Shown here piece by piece: positions 18,056 to 27,293 of a DNA stretch of 62,456 bases. Each line of letters opens with the position of its first letter. Positions within the stretch are counted from its first letter, which is position 1. Origin of the DNA: an uncultured Mailhella sp. (lineage in GTDB: Bacteria; Desulfobacterota; Desulfovibrionia; Desulfovibrionales; Desulfovibrionaceae); the NCBI GenBank assembly GCA_944322635.1, contig CALUPL010000060.1, forward strand, positions 1 through 62,456. Reading direction: 5' to 3'. The notes beneath the pieces were generated by a model that saw nothing but the letters and a program-made list of their open reading frames with translations, was not told the origin of the DNA and ran no database searches. Made by a program: the position numbers and the translations under genes.

Positions 18056-18825
18056 TGGTTTTCTCCGCGGTCGCGGCCCTTGCCGCGCGTAAGAAATTCC
18101 ACCACCTCGTCGGGGCCGTGCCGGAGCAGTTCATGCGGATCGCCGCTTGCGGTCATGGTTTTTGTTTTCGCGTCCAGAAACACGGAGTTGCTGGCTATGG
18201 CGAAAATGCTGGCAAGTTCGTGGGTGACCACAACCACGGTCATGCCCAGAGTGTCCCGGAGCTGGAGGATGAGTTCATCGAGTCTTGCGGCGCTCACGGG
18301 ATCGAGGCCGGCGGAAGGTTCGTCGAAATAGACCACCTCGGGATCGAGGGCGAGGGCGCGGGCGAGTCCTGCGCGTTTTTTCATGCCGCCGCTTATTTCC
18401 GAGGGATAGAAGTCTTCAAAGCCCGCGAGACCTACGAGGGAGAGCTTGAACGAGGCGAGGGCGCGGATGTCGCGGGGGGAGAGGTCGGTATAATATTCGA
18501 GGGGCAGGGCCACGTTTTCGGCGAGGGTACGCGAGGTCCAGAGCGCGCCGCTCTGAAACATGACTCCTGTTCTGCGCATGATTTCTTCCCGTTTTTTTTC
18601 GGGGGCGCCCCAGAAGTCGGTATTGCCGTAGAACACGGAGCCTTTTGCCGGGGGCGTGAGTCCCATGAGCACGCGCAGAAGCGAACTTTTGCCGCATCCG
18701 GAGCCGCCCATGATGATGAAGATGTCGCCCTTTCGAATGGTGAAGGTGAGATCGCTCTGAATGACGCGTGAGCCGTAGGCCACGGTGACGTTTCTGGCGG
18801 AGACGGCGCTGTTTTCAGGAATCAT
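18052..18825 (-). CDS. mlaF: Mla-type phospholipid ABC transporter ATP-binding protein MlaF
   Basis: A 257-residue ATPase. Walker A GGSGCGKSS lies near residues 35-43, the MlaF-type signature SGGMKKRAGLARAL near 143-156 and Walker B VVYFDEPSAGLDP just after. MlaF drives phospholipid movement through MlaE at the inner membrane. The start overlaps the mlaE end by 4 bp and the stop overlaps mlaD. Confidence 0.92.
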   Translation of the reverse strand: MIPENSAVSARNVTVAYGSRVIQSDLTFTIRKGDIFIIMGGSGCGKSSLLRVLMGLTPPAKGSVFYGNTDFWGAPEKKREEIMRRTGVMFQSGALWTSRTLAENVALPLEYYTDLSPRDIRALASFKLSLVGLAGFEDFYPSEISGGMKKRAGLARALALDPEVVYFDEPSAGLDPVSAARLDELILQLRDTLGMTVVVVTHELASIFAIASNSVFLDAKTKTMTASGDPHELLRHGPDEVVEFLTRGKGRDRGENQ

Positions 18826-19955
18826 AGGTCAAGCACCGTGAGTATGATGGTGATGACGGACGTGGCCACAATGATGCCCACGATGGAATTGACCACGGCG
18901 GCCGTGGTGGCCCGGCCCACGGCGGAGGCGTTGCGGCCGCAGCGCATGCCCTGATAGCAGCCGCACAGCGAGATGATGAAGCCGAACACGAGCGCGTGCA
19001 GAAGGCCGGTCCACACGTAGCCGAGGGTCATGAACTGGATGGTATTGTTTATGTAGGCGGCGGGGGAGATGTCGAGCATGATCACGCCCACGAGAAAGCC
19101 GCCCGCAATGCCCGCCACGTCGGCATAAAGGGTGAGCAGCGGGGTCATGACGGCAAGGCCCAGCACGCGGGGCAGCACGAGAAAGTCGGTGGGGGAAATG
19201 CCGAAGCCGGTGAGCGCATCCACCTCTTCGTTGACCTGCATGCTGCCTATGACGGCGGCGAACGATGCGCCCGTGCGGCCGGAGAGCACTATGCCGGTGA
19301 GCACCGGGCCCATGACGCGCACCATGGACACGCCCACGAGGGAGGCCACATAGATTTCCGCGCCGAAGAGCTTGAGCTGCATGGAGCTGACGAAGGCGAG
19401 AATGAGACCGAGCAGAAGGCTCGTAAGCGTAACGATGGGAAGGGCATCCACGCCGCATTCCCGCAGCACGTTCCACATGTCGCGCGGAGAGCACGAGGCG
19501 CGGCCGGAAAAAAATCGTGCCAGGCTTATGGACACCTCGCCCACGAAGTCCACCACGTTTTTCGTTATGCCGGGCCAGGCGAGGGTTTTGGCGCCCACGG
19601 TTTCGAGAAAACCGGGTTCCTCTTTTTTTCCGCCGCCGTCTCTCGGAGGCACGGCAAGGGCCATGTCCAGCATGGGGCCCATGCCGCCGGGCAGGGCGGA
19701 GGTGTCCGCAGGAATGCCTGCGGCGCGCGCCTTCTGCGCTACGGCGTTGAAGGCGGCGAGAAGCACGCTGTCCCAGTCGGTGACGTCGTCTGCGAGAAAG
19801 CGGACGGCCTTTGCGTTCGGCAGGGCGTCGAAAGCCTGTTTTGTCATGGCGTCCGGCACGAGCGGCGCGGACGAGAGAGCCTGCCTCGACCAGGGGCCGG
19901 AGGCGCGGACGATGAGCGTTTCTTGCTCCAGATGTATGTCGAAGGCAGGCTGCAT
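18822..19955 (-). CDS. mlaE: Mla-type permease MlaE with a fused N-terminal STAS (MlaB-like) domain
   Basis: A 377-residue protein. Residues 1-115 resemble a STAS domain (IHLEQETLIVRASGPW ... AVRFLADDVTDWDS), a role filled by separate MlaB in E. coli. Residues 130-377 are the MlaE permease with five to six helices and the conserved LSGRTGASFAAVIGSMQVNE segment. A Gly/Lys-rich linker joins them. TGAGGAA precedes the ATG. First gene of the lipid-transport operon; no mlaC is adjacent. Confidence 0.9.
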   Translation of the reverse strand: MQPAFDIHLEQETLIVRASGPWSRQALSSAPLVPDAMTKQAFDALPNAKAVRFLADDVTDWDSVLLAAFNAVAQKARAAGIPADTSALPGGMGPMLDMALAVPPRDGGGKKEEPGFLETVGAKTLAWPGITKNVVDFVGEVSISLARFFSGRASCSPRDMWNVLRECGVDALPIVTLTSLLLGLILAFVSSMQLKLFGAEIYVASLVGVSMVRVMGPVLTGIVLSGRTGASFAAVIGSMQVNEEVDALTGFGISPTDFLVLPRVLGLAVMTPLLTLYADVAGIAGGFLVGVIMLDISPAAYINNTIQFMTLGYVWTGLLHALVFGFIISLCGCYQGMRCGRNASAVGRATTAAVVNSIVGIIVATSVITIILTVLDL

Positions 19956-20103
19956 GGTTCCTCACCGGCGGGGCGTTCCCGGCACGGGGAGCCGCGCCCT
20001 GCGGGCGCAGTCCGGAGGGCCGGGCGGCCCCGCCTTCCTGATTTTCTGCCGGAAGCGGGCCGTGGCGGCATGGCTTCCGGGTTTGAACGCATTGTATGCC
20101 GCG

Positions 20104-21096
20104 CTAGTCCATGTGCATGGCGGCGCGCACGAGTTCCATGGTGGCGTTGATGGACATTCTGGCCTTTTTGCCGCCTTCCGCAAGTATTTCTTCCACAAGG
20201 CCGGGCTTGGCCAGAATGGCTTCGCGGCGTTCGTGCAGAGGTTCGAGGAAGTTCTGCAGGTTCTTCATGAATATTTTCTTGCAGGCCACGCAGCCCATGG
20301 TGGCGTGGGTGCAGGCTTCGCGCACTTCGTCCTGCGTGGCCTTGTCGGCGAGCAGCACGTGGTAGGGGAAGAGGTTGCACACGTCGGGGTTGCCGGGATC
20401 GCTCTTGCGCAGACGGGCGGGGTCGGTGAACATGCCCTTGATTTTGGGTTCGAGGTCTTCGAGCGTGTCCTTGAGGAAGATGCCGTTGCCGTAGCTTTTG
20501 GACATCTTGCGGCCGTCGAGACCGGGGCATTTTGCGGCCGGGGTGAGCTTGGCTTCGGGTTCGGGGAAGACTTCCGTGTTGTACATGGTGTTGAAGCGGC
20601 GCACGATTTCGCGGGCGAGTTCAAGGTGCGGCTGCTGATCCTGTCCCACGGGAACCCAGCGGGGACGATGCTGAATGATGTCTGCGGTCATGAGCACGGG
20701 ATAGCCGAGGAAGCCGTAGTTGCCGAGGTCCTTGTCGGTGATCTGCTGCTGCTGTTCCTTGTAGGTGGGGCAGCGTTCCAGCCAGCCGAGCGGGGTGATC
20801 ATGGAAAGAAGCAGATGCAGTTCCGCGGTTTCCTTGATGTCGGACTGACGATAGATGGCGCAGTGTTCGGGGTCGAGGCCGGCGGAAAGCCAGTCCACGA
20901 CCATGTCGTGCACGAACTGCGGGAGCTTTGAGGTGTCGGCGAAGTTGCTGGTCAGGGCGTGCCAGTCGGCCACGAAGAAGAAGGCCTCGTGGGTCTTCTG
21001 CATTTCGACCCAGTTCTTGAGGGCGCCGAAATAATGACCGATGTGAAGAGGCCCGGTGGGCCGCATGCCTGAAACTGTACGATCGTTCGCCGTCAT
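20104..21096 (-). CDS. trpS: Tryptophanyl-tRNA synthetase
   Basis: Charges tRNA-Trp. A class I synthetase of 330 residues with the HIGH motif at 18-21 and KMSKS at 196-200. GPL before HIGH and DLGNYGFLGYPVLMTADI are typical TrpRS sequence. AGGAG lies 8 nt before the ATG. It follows the M50 protease gene by 39 nt on the same strand, so the two are probably co-transcribed. Confidence 0.96.
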   Translation of the reverse strand: MTANDRTVSGMRPTGPLHIGHYFGALKNWVEMQKTHEAFFFVADWHALTSNFADTSKLPQFVHDMVVDWLSAGLDPEHCAIYRQSDIKETAELHLLLSMITPLGWLERCPTYKEQQQQITDKDLGNYGFLGYPVLMTADIIQHRPRWVPVGQDQQPHLELAREIVRRFNTMYNTEVFPEPEAKLTPAAKCPGLDGRKMSKSYGNGIFLKDTLEDLEPKIKGMFTDPARLRKSDPGNPDVCNLFPYHVLLADKATQDEVREACTHATMGCVACKKIFMKNLQNFLEPLHERREAILAKPGLVEEILAEGGKKARMSINATMELVRAAMHMD

Positions 21097-21135
21097 GGCG
21101 TGTCTCCTGATGGTGTAGGGAAAATGGGAAAGATA

Positions 21136-21804
21136 TCAGAGTCCGACGGCCGTGAGCGCGAGGTTCCACGACCAGCGAACCAGAGTCATGAGAAGGGAGC
21201 TCAGAGCGCCGCTTGCGAGCAGAAGAACGAGAATGAGGAAGCCGTAGCGTTCCACTCTCTGGAACTGCAGGGCGATCTGCCCCGGAAGCAGCGTTTCGAG
21301 AATGTGCCCGCCGTCGAGCGGGGGAATGGGCAGCAGGTTTATCCAGGCCAGGGCGAAGTTGGCGGCAATGCCCGTTTGGAACATTTCCAGCAGAAACTTG
21401 CCCGTGGAGGTGCCCACGAGAAATTCGGCGGGGGCGAAAAGCAGCAGACGCAGGCACACGGCGAACACCATGGCGAGAATCATGTTGGAGAGCGGCCCGG
21501 CTGCGGAAACGAGCAGCATGCCCTTGCGGTAGTCGCGGAAGTAGCGCGGATTGACGGGCACGGGTTTGGCCCAGCCGAACACGAAGGGCGAGAACATGGC
21601 CGTGAACACGAACACGGCCGTGCCCATGGGATCGATGTGGGGCACGGGATTCAGGGTAAGGCGGCCGAGCATGCGGGCGGTGGGATCGCCGCAGCGCAGG
21701 GCGGCCCAGCCGTGGGCCACTTCGTGCAGAATGATGCCCAGAAGAACGGGCACGAAGGCCACCGCCAGATGCGATATCTTTGCTGCTATGCTTGCGTCGA
21801 ACAT
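21136..21804 (-). CDS. Site-2-type (M50) membrane metalloprotease
   Basis: A 222-residue polytopic protein in the SREBP/SpoIVFB-like M50 family. The zinc motif HEVAH is at residues 27-31 and the third ligand lies in PLDGGHIL in the C-terminal half; NPVPHIDPMG and AAGPLSNMILA are family hallmarks. The ATG at 21804 is preferred because upstream codons fall in foreign AT-rich DNA, but no ribosome-binding site precedes it. The AT island begins about 10 bp upstream, so the native promoter and leader may have been replaced. Often paired with trpS in related genomes. Substrate unknown. Confidence 0.85.
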   Translation of the reverse strand: MFDASIAAKISHLAVAFVPVLLGIILHEVAHGWAALRCGDPTARMLGRLTLNPVPHIDPMGTAVFVFTAMFSPFVFGWAKPVPVNPRYFRDYRKGMLLVSAAGPLSNMILAMVFAVCLRLLLFAPAEFLVGTSTGKFLLEMFQTGIAANFALAWINLLPIPPLDGGHILETLLPGQIALQFQRVERYGFLILVLLLASGALSSLLMTLVRWSWNLALTAVGL

Positions 21805-21895
21805 GGGGGCTTCGATACCATATTTATTCAACTTTCGCAAGAACGGGGAAATAAGGATAATACCTAACAAGGTCGTTTAGTTGAAAAAATGAAGA

Positions 21896-21925
21896 TTGAC
21901 TATAGGGATATTAGTCTAGTATAAA
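21896..21925 (+). promoter_or_regulatory. Promoter of the restriction-modification genes
   Basis: TTGACT (21896-21901), an 18-bp spacer and TATAAA (21920-21925), with the nuclease start codon 38 nt downstream. Confidence 0.75.
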
Positions 21926-21962
21926 AACAAAAGATCTTTCAATTTTTAATATGGAGGATGTG

Positions 21963-22991
21963 ATGCTTTATAAACAATTAATAGAAAAATTAATTAAGGA
22001 ATATCCATTAAATATTGATACAGAGGCTCGAATTGAATGTCATATTCCAACTTCTGTTTCCTCAGAATTTATTACAAATAAAGAACAAGGAGACTGGGCA
22101 GAAAAATTGATATTTAGCGTAATTAATGATAATTTAGAAAAATTCTGCGCAGTAAAATATGGGAAAAATGATAATATATCTGCAGGTGATAAAGGATTTA
22201 AAAAATTTTATTTAGATTATATCTATGAATTAAATACAATAGGCAAGCGTCCAGATATATTAATATTCAAAAAGAAAGATTATAAAGATGGTATTGAACT
22301 TAACGATGAATTAATTGGAAAAGCAATATGTGCAATAGAAATACGGTCAAGTAGTTTTTTAGTTAATAAATATGAAGATTATATGAATAAAAGATCAAAA
22401 GATGCTCTAGATAAAATCAAAATATTAAGAAATAAAATATTTAATAGTGATATTTTAAGCGACTTATTGTGTAAAAAAAATAAAATTATATATGACTACT
22501 TATCTGATGCAACAGATGAAAGTTACGGTTCGATGTCATTTTGATGCCCTTCATGGAGCTCGTCTCCTGAATTAAGAGAGTTAACAAAAATTTTAAAAGA
22601 AATAAAAGATTATACAAAGATTCTTCAAAAAAGAGATTATTTAAGTATAACGCCTAAGCTTGAAGATATTTCATTGGTTAACAGATGGATACAACATTAT
22701 AATGTACCACATTTTTATTTACAAGTATTCTTTGATAAAGCATATATTATTTCTTTTGAAGATATATTACGGATAAGTTCAGATAGTAATAAAGAAGATA
22801 TTGAATTTTCAATTGAACAAGATGTTAAAAATCAAGGTAAAACTACTATAAAAATTAATATTAATTTTGCAAAAAAAATAATTAATAAAATAGAAATGCC
22901 AGATCATTGTTCTCAAGTAAAAGAATTGGATCGTGGAAGACTGTTATTTTATGTGAAATTTTTTGGTAAAAAAAGCTACTTTAAACAATAA
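21963..22991 (+). pseudogene. AccI-like type II restriction endonuclease, interrupted by an in-frame TGA
   Basis: GGAGG sits 5 nt before the ATG at 21963. The frame is open to a TGA at 22542-22544, then continues in the same frame to 22991, so one substitution (probably TGG to TGA) splits a 342-residue protein into 193 and 148 residues. The first part has a PD...ExR nuclease signature (GKRPDILIF, then CAIEIRSSSFL), and the second has VNRWIQHYNVPHFYLQVFFD, both as in AccI-type enzymes that cut GTMKAC-like sites. A weak hairpin follows the TGA, but selenocysteine in a restriction enzyme has no precedent, so loss of function is favoured. The recognition site is inferred from the family. Confidence 0.75.
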
Positions 22992-23011
22992 TATATTGGA
23001 AGAGGTTTTTG

Positions 23012-24537
23012 ATGGAAGCGCTAGAAAAAAGATATACTAACTATGTAACTAATGATCATAGGAAAAAATATGGTCAGTTTTATACTATAGATAAGATTGC
23101 TGATTTTATGGTAGCATGGATTATAGAAAATAATCCATTAACTATATATGATCCTGCATTTGGAATGGGAGCTTTTTATAGAAGTGTAGAGAAGAAAAAT
23201 TTTAAGTGTGATTTTATTGCTTCTGAAATAGATAAGGTATCTTATGATTTTTATTGTAAAAATAGCAATAATATTAATTTACAATTAACATGTGAGGATT
23301 ATTTTTCAAAATGGGATATAGAAAAGTATGACGCTATTGTGTGTAATCCACCATATCTAAAATTTCAAAATTTTGTTAATCGTAAAATTGTAATAGATAA
23401 ACTTTCTTTTTTTATATCAAAAAAAATTTCAGGTTATATAAACATGGCATCAGCATTTTTGTTAAAATCGATTATTGAATTAAAAAAGAATGGAAGATTA
23501 GCATATATAATGCCAGTAGAATTTTTGAACACAGGATATGGTAACACTGTTAAAGAGATTTTATTAAAATATGGAAGTGTATTTAATATTATAAAAATTG
23601 AGGATGAAAAAAAGACATTTGAAGATGCAGTAACAACAGTTTGTATTATATTTTTTGAAAAATCGACAAATATTGATTTTATTACATTTTCTAAAATATC
23701 ATCCATAGAAAATATGAATATAAAAAGATACTATTGTATAAATAGAGATGCAATTGATTTTAGACAAAAATGGATAAACTTTTTTGAAAAAAATGAAACT
23801 GTAGTAAATAAAGATAAACTTGATAATAAATTTGTTCCATTATCACAGTATGGTAAGTTTAAAAGAGGTATTGCAACTGGTGCCAATGAGTTTTTTACAT
23901 TAAGAAAATCGGATATTAAAAAAATAGGACTTTCTGACAATGAGGTTTCCTATTGTATTACAAAAAGTAACCAAGTTAAAACTTCAATATTTAACAATAA
24001 ATTATTAAAAGAAATGTCTGATAATGACGAATATATATATTAAACTTAAAAAATACAATTTCTGATTGTGCAAAGATGTATATTAAATATGGAGAAGATA
24101 TGAATTACAATAATAGATATTTAACTAAAAAAAGAACTCCATGGTTTTCAATTGAAAAAAGAGATCCAGCACCAATTTGGTTTGGTGTATTTTCACGTGG
24201 TAAATTCAAAATTATAAGAAATACAAGTAAGGCATTATGTCTTACTTGTTATCATGGATTTGTTCCATATTCTATTTTTAAAAACTATATTGATAAGTTA
24301 TTTATATACTTTAAATCAGATATAGCTTTTAACTGTATAAATACACATAGACGTATATATGGCAATGATTTAACAAAGTTTGAACCAAATGATTTAAGCA
24401 ATGTACTTGTGCCTTCTTTAAAACAATTTGATAATATTTCAGACTATTTTGTTAAGATACAATTGGATAATATCTCTAAAACTGGAAAACTTACTAGAGA
24501 CGGAGAAGCAGAACTTGCTCATTTTTTATTTGAATAG
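23012..24537 (+). pseudogene. N6-adenine DNA methyltransferase of the AccI-like system, frameshifted at an AT repeat
   Basis: Starts at ATG 23012 with GGAAGAGG upstream, 20 nt after the nuclease. The SAM-binding region DPAFGMGAFYRS lies near residue 47 and catalytic motif IV NPPYLKFQ near residue 116. The frame ends at 24043 just after a (AT)5 run; removing one AT unit would join it through 24040-24075 to the frame ending at 24537, whose sequence (RGKFKIIRNTSKALCLTCYH, GNDLTKFEPNDL) is the usual target-recognition C-terminus. The catalytic half is intact but the C-terminal region is lost, so methylation is probably off. The dinucleotide tract makes reversible slippage possible. Confidence 0.78.
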
Positions 24538-24675
24538 GTTATAATTATAAAAAACAGGTGGGTGGATTAGAGTTATTCTCGACAAAGGCCCTGCCTTTGG
24601 GCATGATGACGGGAAAAGCGCCGATGCGCCGAGGCGTACGGCGGAACGAATGCGCCGCATAATCGAGGAGCCTTC

Positions 24676-26856
24676 ATGCTTGGAGCCTTAGTCCGTTTTC
24701 TTCTCAGAATCATCTACCGCGTGGAGCTGCGCGGCCGCGAACATTACGACGCCGCCGGCCCGCGCACGCTCATTCTCTACAATCCCGGTTCCATACTCGA
24801 TCCGCTTCTCATTGCGGCCATGCTGCCGGACCGCATCACGCTTCTGGCCGACAGGGCGCTGGAGCACAAGTGGTGGATGCGGCCGGTATGCGCGCTCACC
24901 GACACGCAGTTTTTTGATTTTTCCAGTCCTGCGGCCACGGTGTCGCTTGTGCACGCGCTGGCCAGAAACGGCCGCTGCATGGTGTTTCACAGCGGGCGTC
25001 TCGGCAACGATCCCCGCTATACCCGCGTTCTGGAGGCGGCGGGCGTCATTGCCGAAAAGGCCGATGCCACGCTTCTGCCCGTGCGCATCGACGGTGCGTC
25101 GAGCACTGTTTTTTCCTATCTGCGGCACAGGGGCCGCCGCCGCTGGCTTCCGCGCATCACCGTGAGCGTGCTTGAGGTGCAGAAGTTCCGGCCTTCGGGG
25201 CATCTTCCCGCGAGGGAGAGGCGCAGACGCATGGGAGAACGCCTCTACGACATCATGACCGGTCTTGAGTACCGTTCGAGCATGGAGCACTGCAATCTCA
25301 TGCAGGCGCTCATGGAGGCGGCGGCCCGTTCCGGACGGCGTTTTCCCATTGCCGAGGATCAGGACAGGCACGTGCTCACCTACGGTGCTCTGCTGCTCAA
25401 GCTTTCCGTGCTCGGCCGTGCCTTCCGGCGCGAGTTCCGGGGTGAGGAAAAGGTGGGATTCCTTCTGCCTACGTCCCTGCCCGGACTTGTGGCCTTTTTC
25501 GGGCTTCATGCCGCATCCATGGTTCCCGCCATGCTCAATTTCACCTCGGGCATTTCTTCCGTGGTGTCCTGCTGCCGCACGGTGAAGCTCACCTCCGTGC
25601 TCACCTCGCGCCGTTTTATCGCCCTGGCCGACCTTGCGGCCATGGAGCAGGCTCTCCGGGAAGCCGGGCTGCGCCTCGTGTATCTTGAAGATGTGGCCAG
25701 GAATCTCACTGTTTTCGACAAGGCGCTCGGGGCGCTGGCGGCGTTTTTCCGCACTGCGCCTTCCACTCCGGCCGATTCTCCTGCCGCGGTCATGTTCACT
25801 TCGGGCACCGAAGGCGTGCCCAAGGCCGTGCTGCTCAGTCACGTCAACATCATTGCCAACCGTTATCAGGCGCTCAGCATGCTCACCATAGGTTCCGGCG
25901 ACAAGCTGTTCAACTGCCTGCCCATGTTTCATGCCTTCGGTCTCGGCATATGCACGCTTCTGCCCGTGATTGCCGGGGTGAGGGTGTTTCTCTACCCGTC
26001 GCCTCTGCATTACCGCATTGTTCCCCGGCTTTTTTATGAGAGCCAGTCCACCATCATATGCGGTACGGACACCTTCTGTGCAGGCTACGCCCGCTACGGA
26101 CAGCCCTATGATTTCTGTCACGCAAGGCTCGTCATCATAGGCGCGGAAAAAATGCGTGAGAGCACCCGCCGGGTGTGGCTTGAAAAATTCGGCGTGGATC
26201 TTTTTGAGGGATACGGTTCCACGGAAACCGCGCCGCTCATTTCCGTGAACACGCCTGCCTACCGAAGGGAAGGCAGCGTGGGACGCGCCGTTCCGGGTCT
26301 GGCCTGCCGTCTTGTGCCCGTGCCGGGCATAGACGAGGAGAATACCGGCGTCTTGTGGGTGAATGGCGACAACGTCATGCTCGGCTACATGCGTTCCGCC
26401 GCTCCGGGCGTTCTGGAACCTCCCGTGGATGAAACGCTTGCCGAGGCCTATGCCGTTACGGGCCGTGGCGACGACGGCACCGGCTGGTACGAAACCGGCG
26501 ACATCGTGCACATGGACGAGGAGGGTTTCATTTTCATTCGCGGCCGTGCCAAGCGCTTTGCCAAAATAGGCGGAGAAATGGTGTCTCTGGCCGCCGTGGA
26601 GGATGCGCTCAAGGAAATCTGGCCCGATGCGGTGCTCGGCGTGGTGTCCATTCCCGATCCGCGCAAGGGCGAGCAGCTTGCGCTCGTCATCGATACGGAA
26701 AACGTGACCACGAGCCGCATTGCCGCGCATTTTGCCAGTCGCGGACTCTCGCCTTTGTGGACGCCGAAGCGCATCGTGACCGTGAAGCAGGCTCCTCTTC
26801 TCGGCTCTGGCAAGTTCGACTATCGAAAGGCCCGGGAGCTTGCGGAACAAGGGTAG
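24676..26856 (+). CDS. Aas-like fusion: degenerate PlsC-type acyltransferase plus acyl-ACP/acyl-CoA synthetase
   Basis: A 726-residue protein. Residues 1-195 align with the lysophospholipid acyltransferase domain of Aas, but the catalytic HX4D is NPGSILD (Pro37 replaces His) and FPEGR is FHSGR (105-106), so this half is probably inactive. Residues 215-726 form an AMP-binding synthetase with MFTSGTEGVPKA, GYGSTETAP and the YETGDIV ... RAKRFAKIGGEM hinge, all intact. In Aas the two activities re-acylate 2-lyso-phosphatidylethanolamine using activated fatty acid. Start supported by GAGGAG. It lies just beyond the AT island. The synthetase call is firm; the biological substrate is not. Confidence 0.82.
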   Translation: MLGALVRFLLRIIYRVELRGREHYDAAGPRTLILYNPGSILDPLLIAAMLPDRITLLADRALEHKWWMRPVCALTDTQFFDFSSPAATVSLVHALARNGRCMVFHSGRLGNDPRYTRVLEAAGVIAEKADATLLPVRIDGASSTVFSYLRHRGRRRWLPRITVSVLEVQKFRPSGHLPARERRRRMGERLYDIMTGLEYRSSMEHCNLMQALMEAAARSGRRFPIAEDQDRHVLTYGALLLKLSVLGRAFRREFRGEEKVGFLLPTSLPGLVAFFGLHAASMVPAMLNFTSGISSVVSCCRTVKLTSVLTSRRFIALADLAAMEQALREAGLRLVYLEDVARNLTVFDKALGALAAFFRTAPSTPADSPAAVMFTSGTEGVPKAVLLSHVNIIANRYQALSMLTIGSGDKLFNCLPMFHAFGLGICTLLPVIAGVRVFLYPSPLHYRIVPRLFYESQSTIICGTDTFCAGYARYGQPYDFCHARLVIIGAEKMRESTRRVWLEKFGVDLFEGYGSTETAPLISVNTPAYRREGSVGRAVPGLACRLVPVPGIDEENTGVLWVNGDNVMLGYMRSAAPGVLEPPVDETLAEAYAVTGRGDDGTGWYETGDIVHMDEEGFIFIRGRAKRFAKIGGEMVSLAAVEDALKEIWPDAVLGVVSIPDPRKGEQLALVIDTENVTTSRIAAHFASRGLSPLWTPKRIVTVKQAPLLGSGKFDYRKARELAEQG

Positions 26857-27086
26857 GGCGATTTTGCTCGAAACCGGAGGTCCGAGCCTGCGGAATACCT
26901 TTGGGGCTTCTGCCCATGCGCCTTGCGTGGAAAGAAGCGGAAGGCGCGCAGATTCTGCCGGAGGGCCGACGGGAACAAACGCTTTTTTCCGCTTTGCCTG
27001 CGTGCGGCATTCGCGCCGTGCCTGTAGGAGAAGTCGCCGCCTTTTCCGTCCATGACAACTTTTTTCGAACTCCTTCACATTTTTTC
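26857..27086. other. Intergenic region upstream of the leu promoter, no gene seen
   Basis: GC-rich, then T-rich near 27045-27086. Open frames lack a start context. Confidence 0.5.
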
Positions 27087-27115
27087 TTGAAAAAAGCATC
27101 CGCATTTCGTAGTCT
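27087..27115 (+). promoter_or_regulatory. Probable leu operon promoter
   Basis: TTGAAA (27087-27092), a 17-bp spacer and TAGTCT (27110-27115), 37 nt before the leader peptide start. Confidence 0.55.
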
Positions 27116-27151
27116 TTCAAAAAAGACGCCGTAAAGGCGAAGGAAATCACG

Positions 27152-27274
27152 ATGAACGTCCGCAATGCCGCCGCTGCCCTTTCGAGAAACGAAGACCTCT
27201 TCGTTTCTTCTCTGCTGTGCGCTCTGCTTTGCGAACGACTGTCCGGTCTGCTGCTGTGCCCGGACATACCGTGA
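27152..27274 (+). CDS. leuL: Leucine-rich leader peptide of the leu operon (attenuator)
   Basis: A 40-codon frame (ATG 27152, TGA 27272-27274) with AAGGA upstream. The second half is leucine-rich: 9 Leu among residues 21-35, ending LLCALLCERLSGLLLCPDIP. Ribosome stalling at these codons when charged tRNA-Leu is scarce would favour an antiterminator over the terminator at 27294-27332. Position, size and composition are those of a transcription-attenuation leader in front of leuA. Cys codons are interspersed, so cysteine supply could also matter. Confidence 0.85.
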   Translation: MNVRNAAAALSRNEDLFVSSLLCALLCERLSGLLLCPDIP

Positions 27275-27293
27275 TTTCTGACGAATGACAGGC

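Larger units (their letters stand above)
21815..24570. mobile_element. AT-rich genomic island carrying a restriction-modification system
   Basis: Base composition changes abruptly from GC-rich to strongly AT-rich at about 21815 and back at about 24570. Codon use in the island genes (AAA, ATA, TTA rich) differs completely from neighbours. No integrase, transposase, terminal inverted repeat or clear target duplication was found, so acquisition may have been by homologous or illegitimate recombination from a low-GC donor. Confidence 0.85.

Noticed and set aside
22542..22544. Selenocysteine in the AccI-like nuclease
   Set aside because: The hairpin is short and too close to the TGA, no restriction enzyme is known to use Sec, and the paired methyltransferase is also broken, so decay is simpler.
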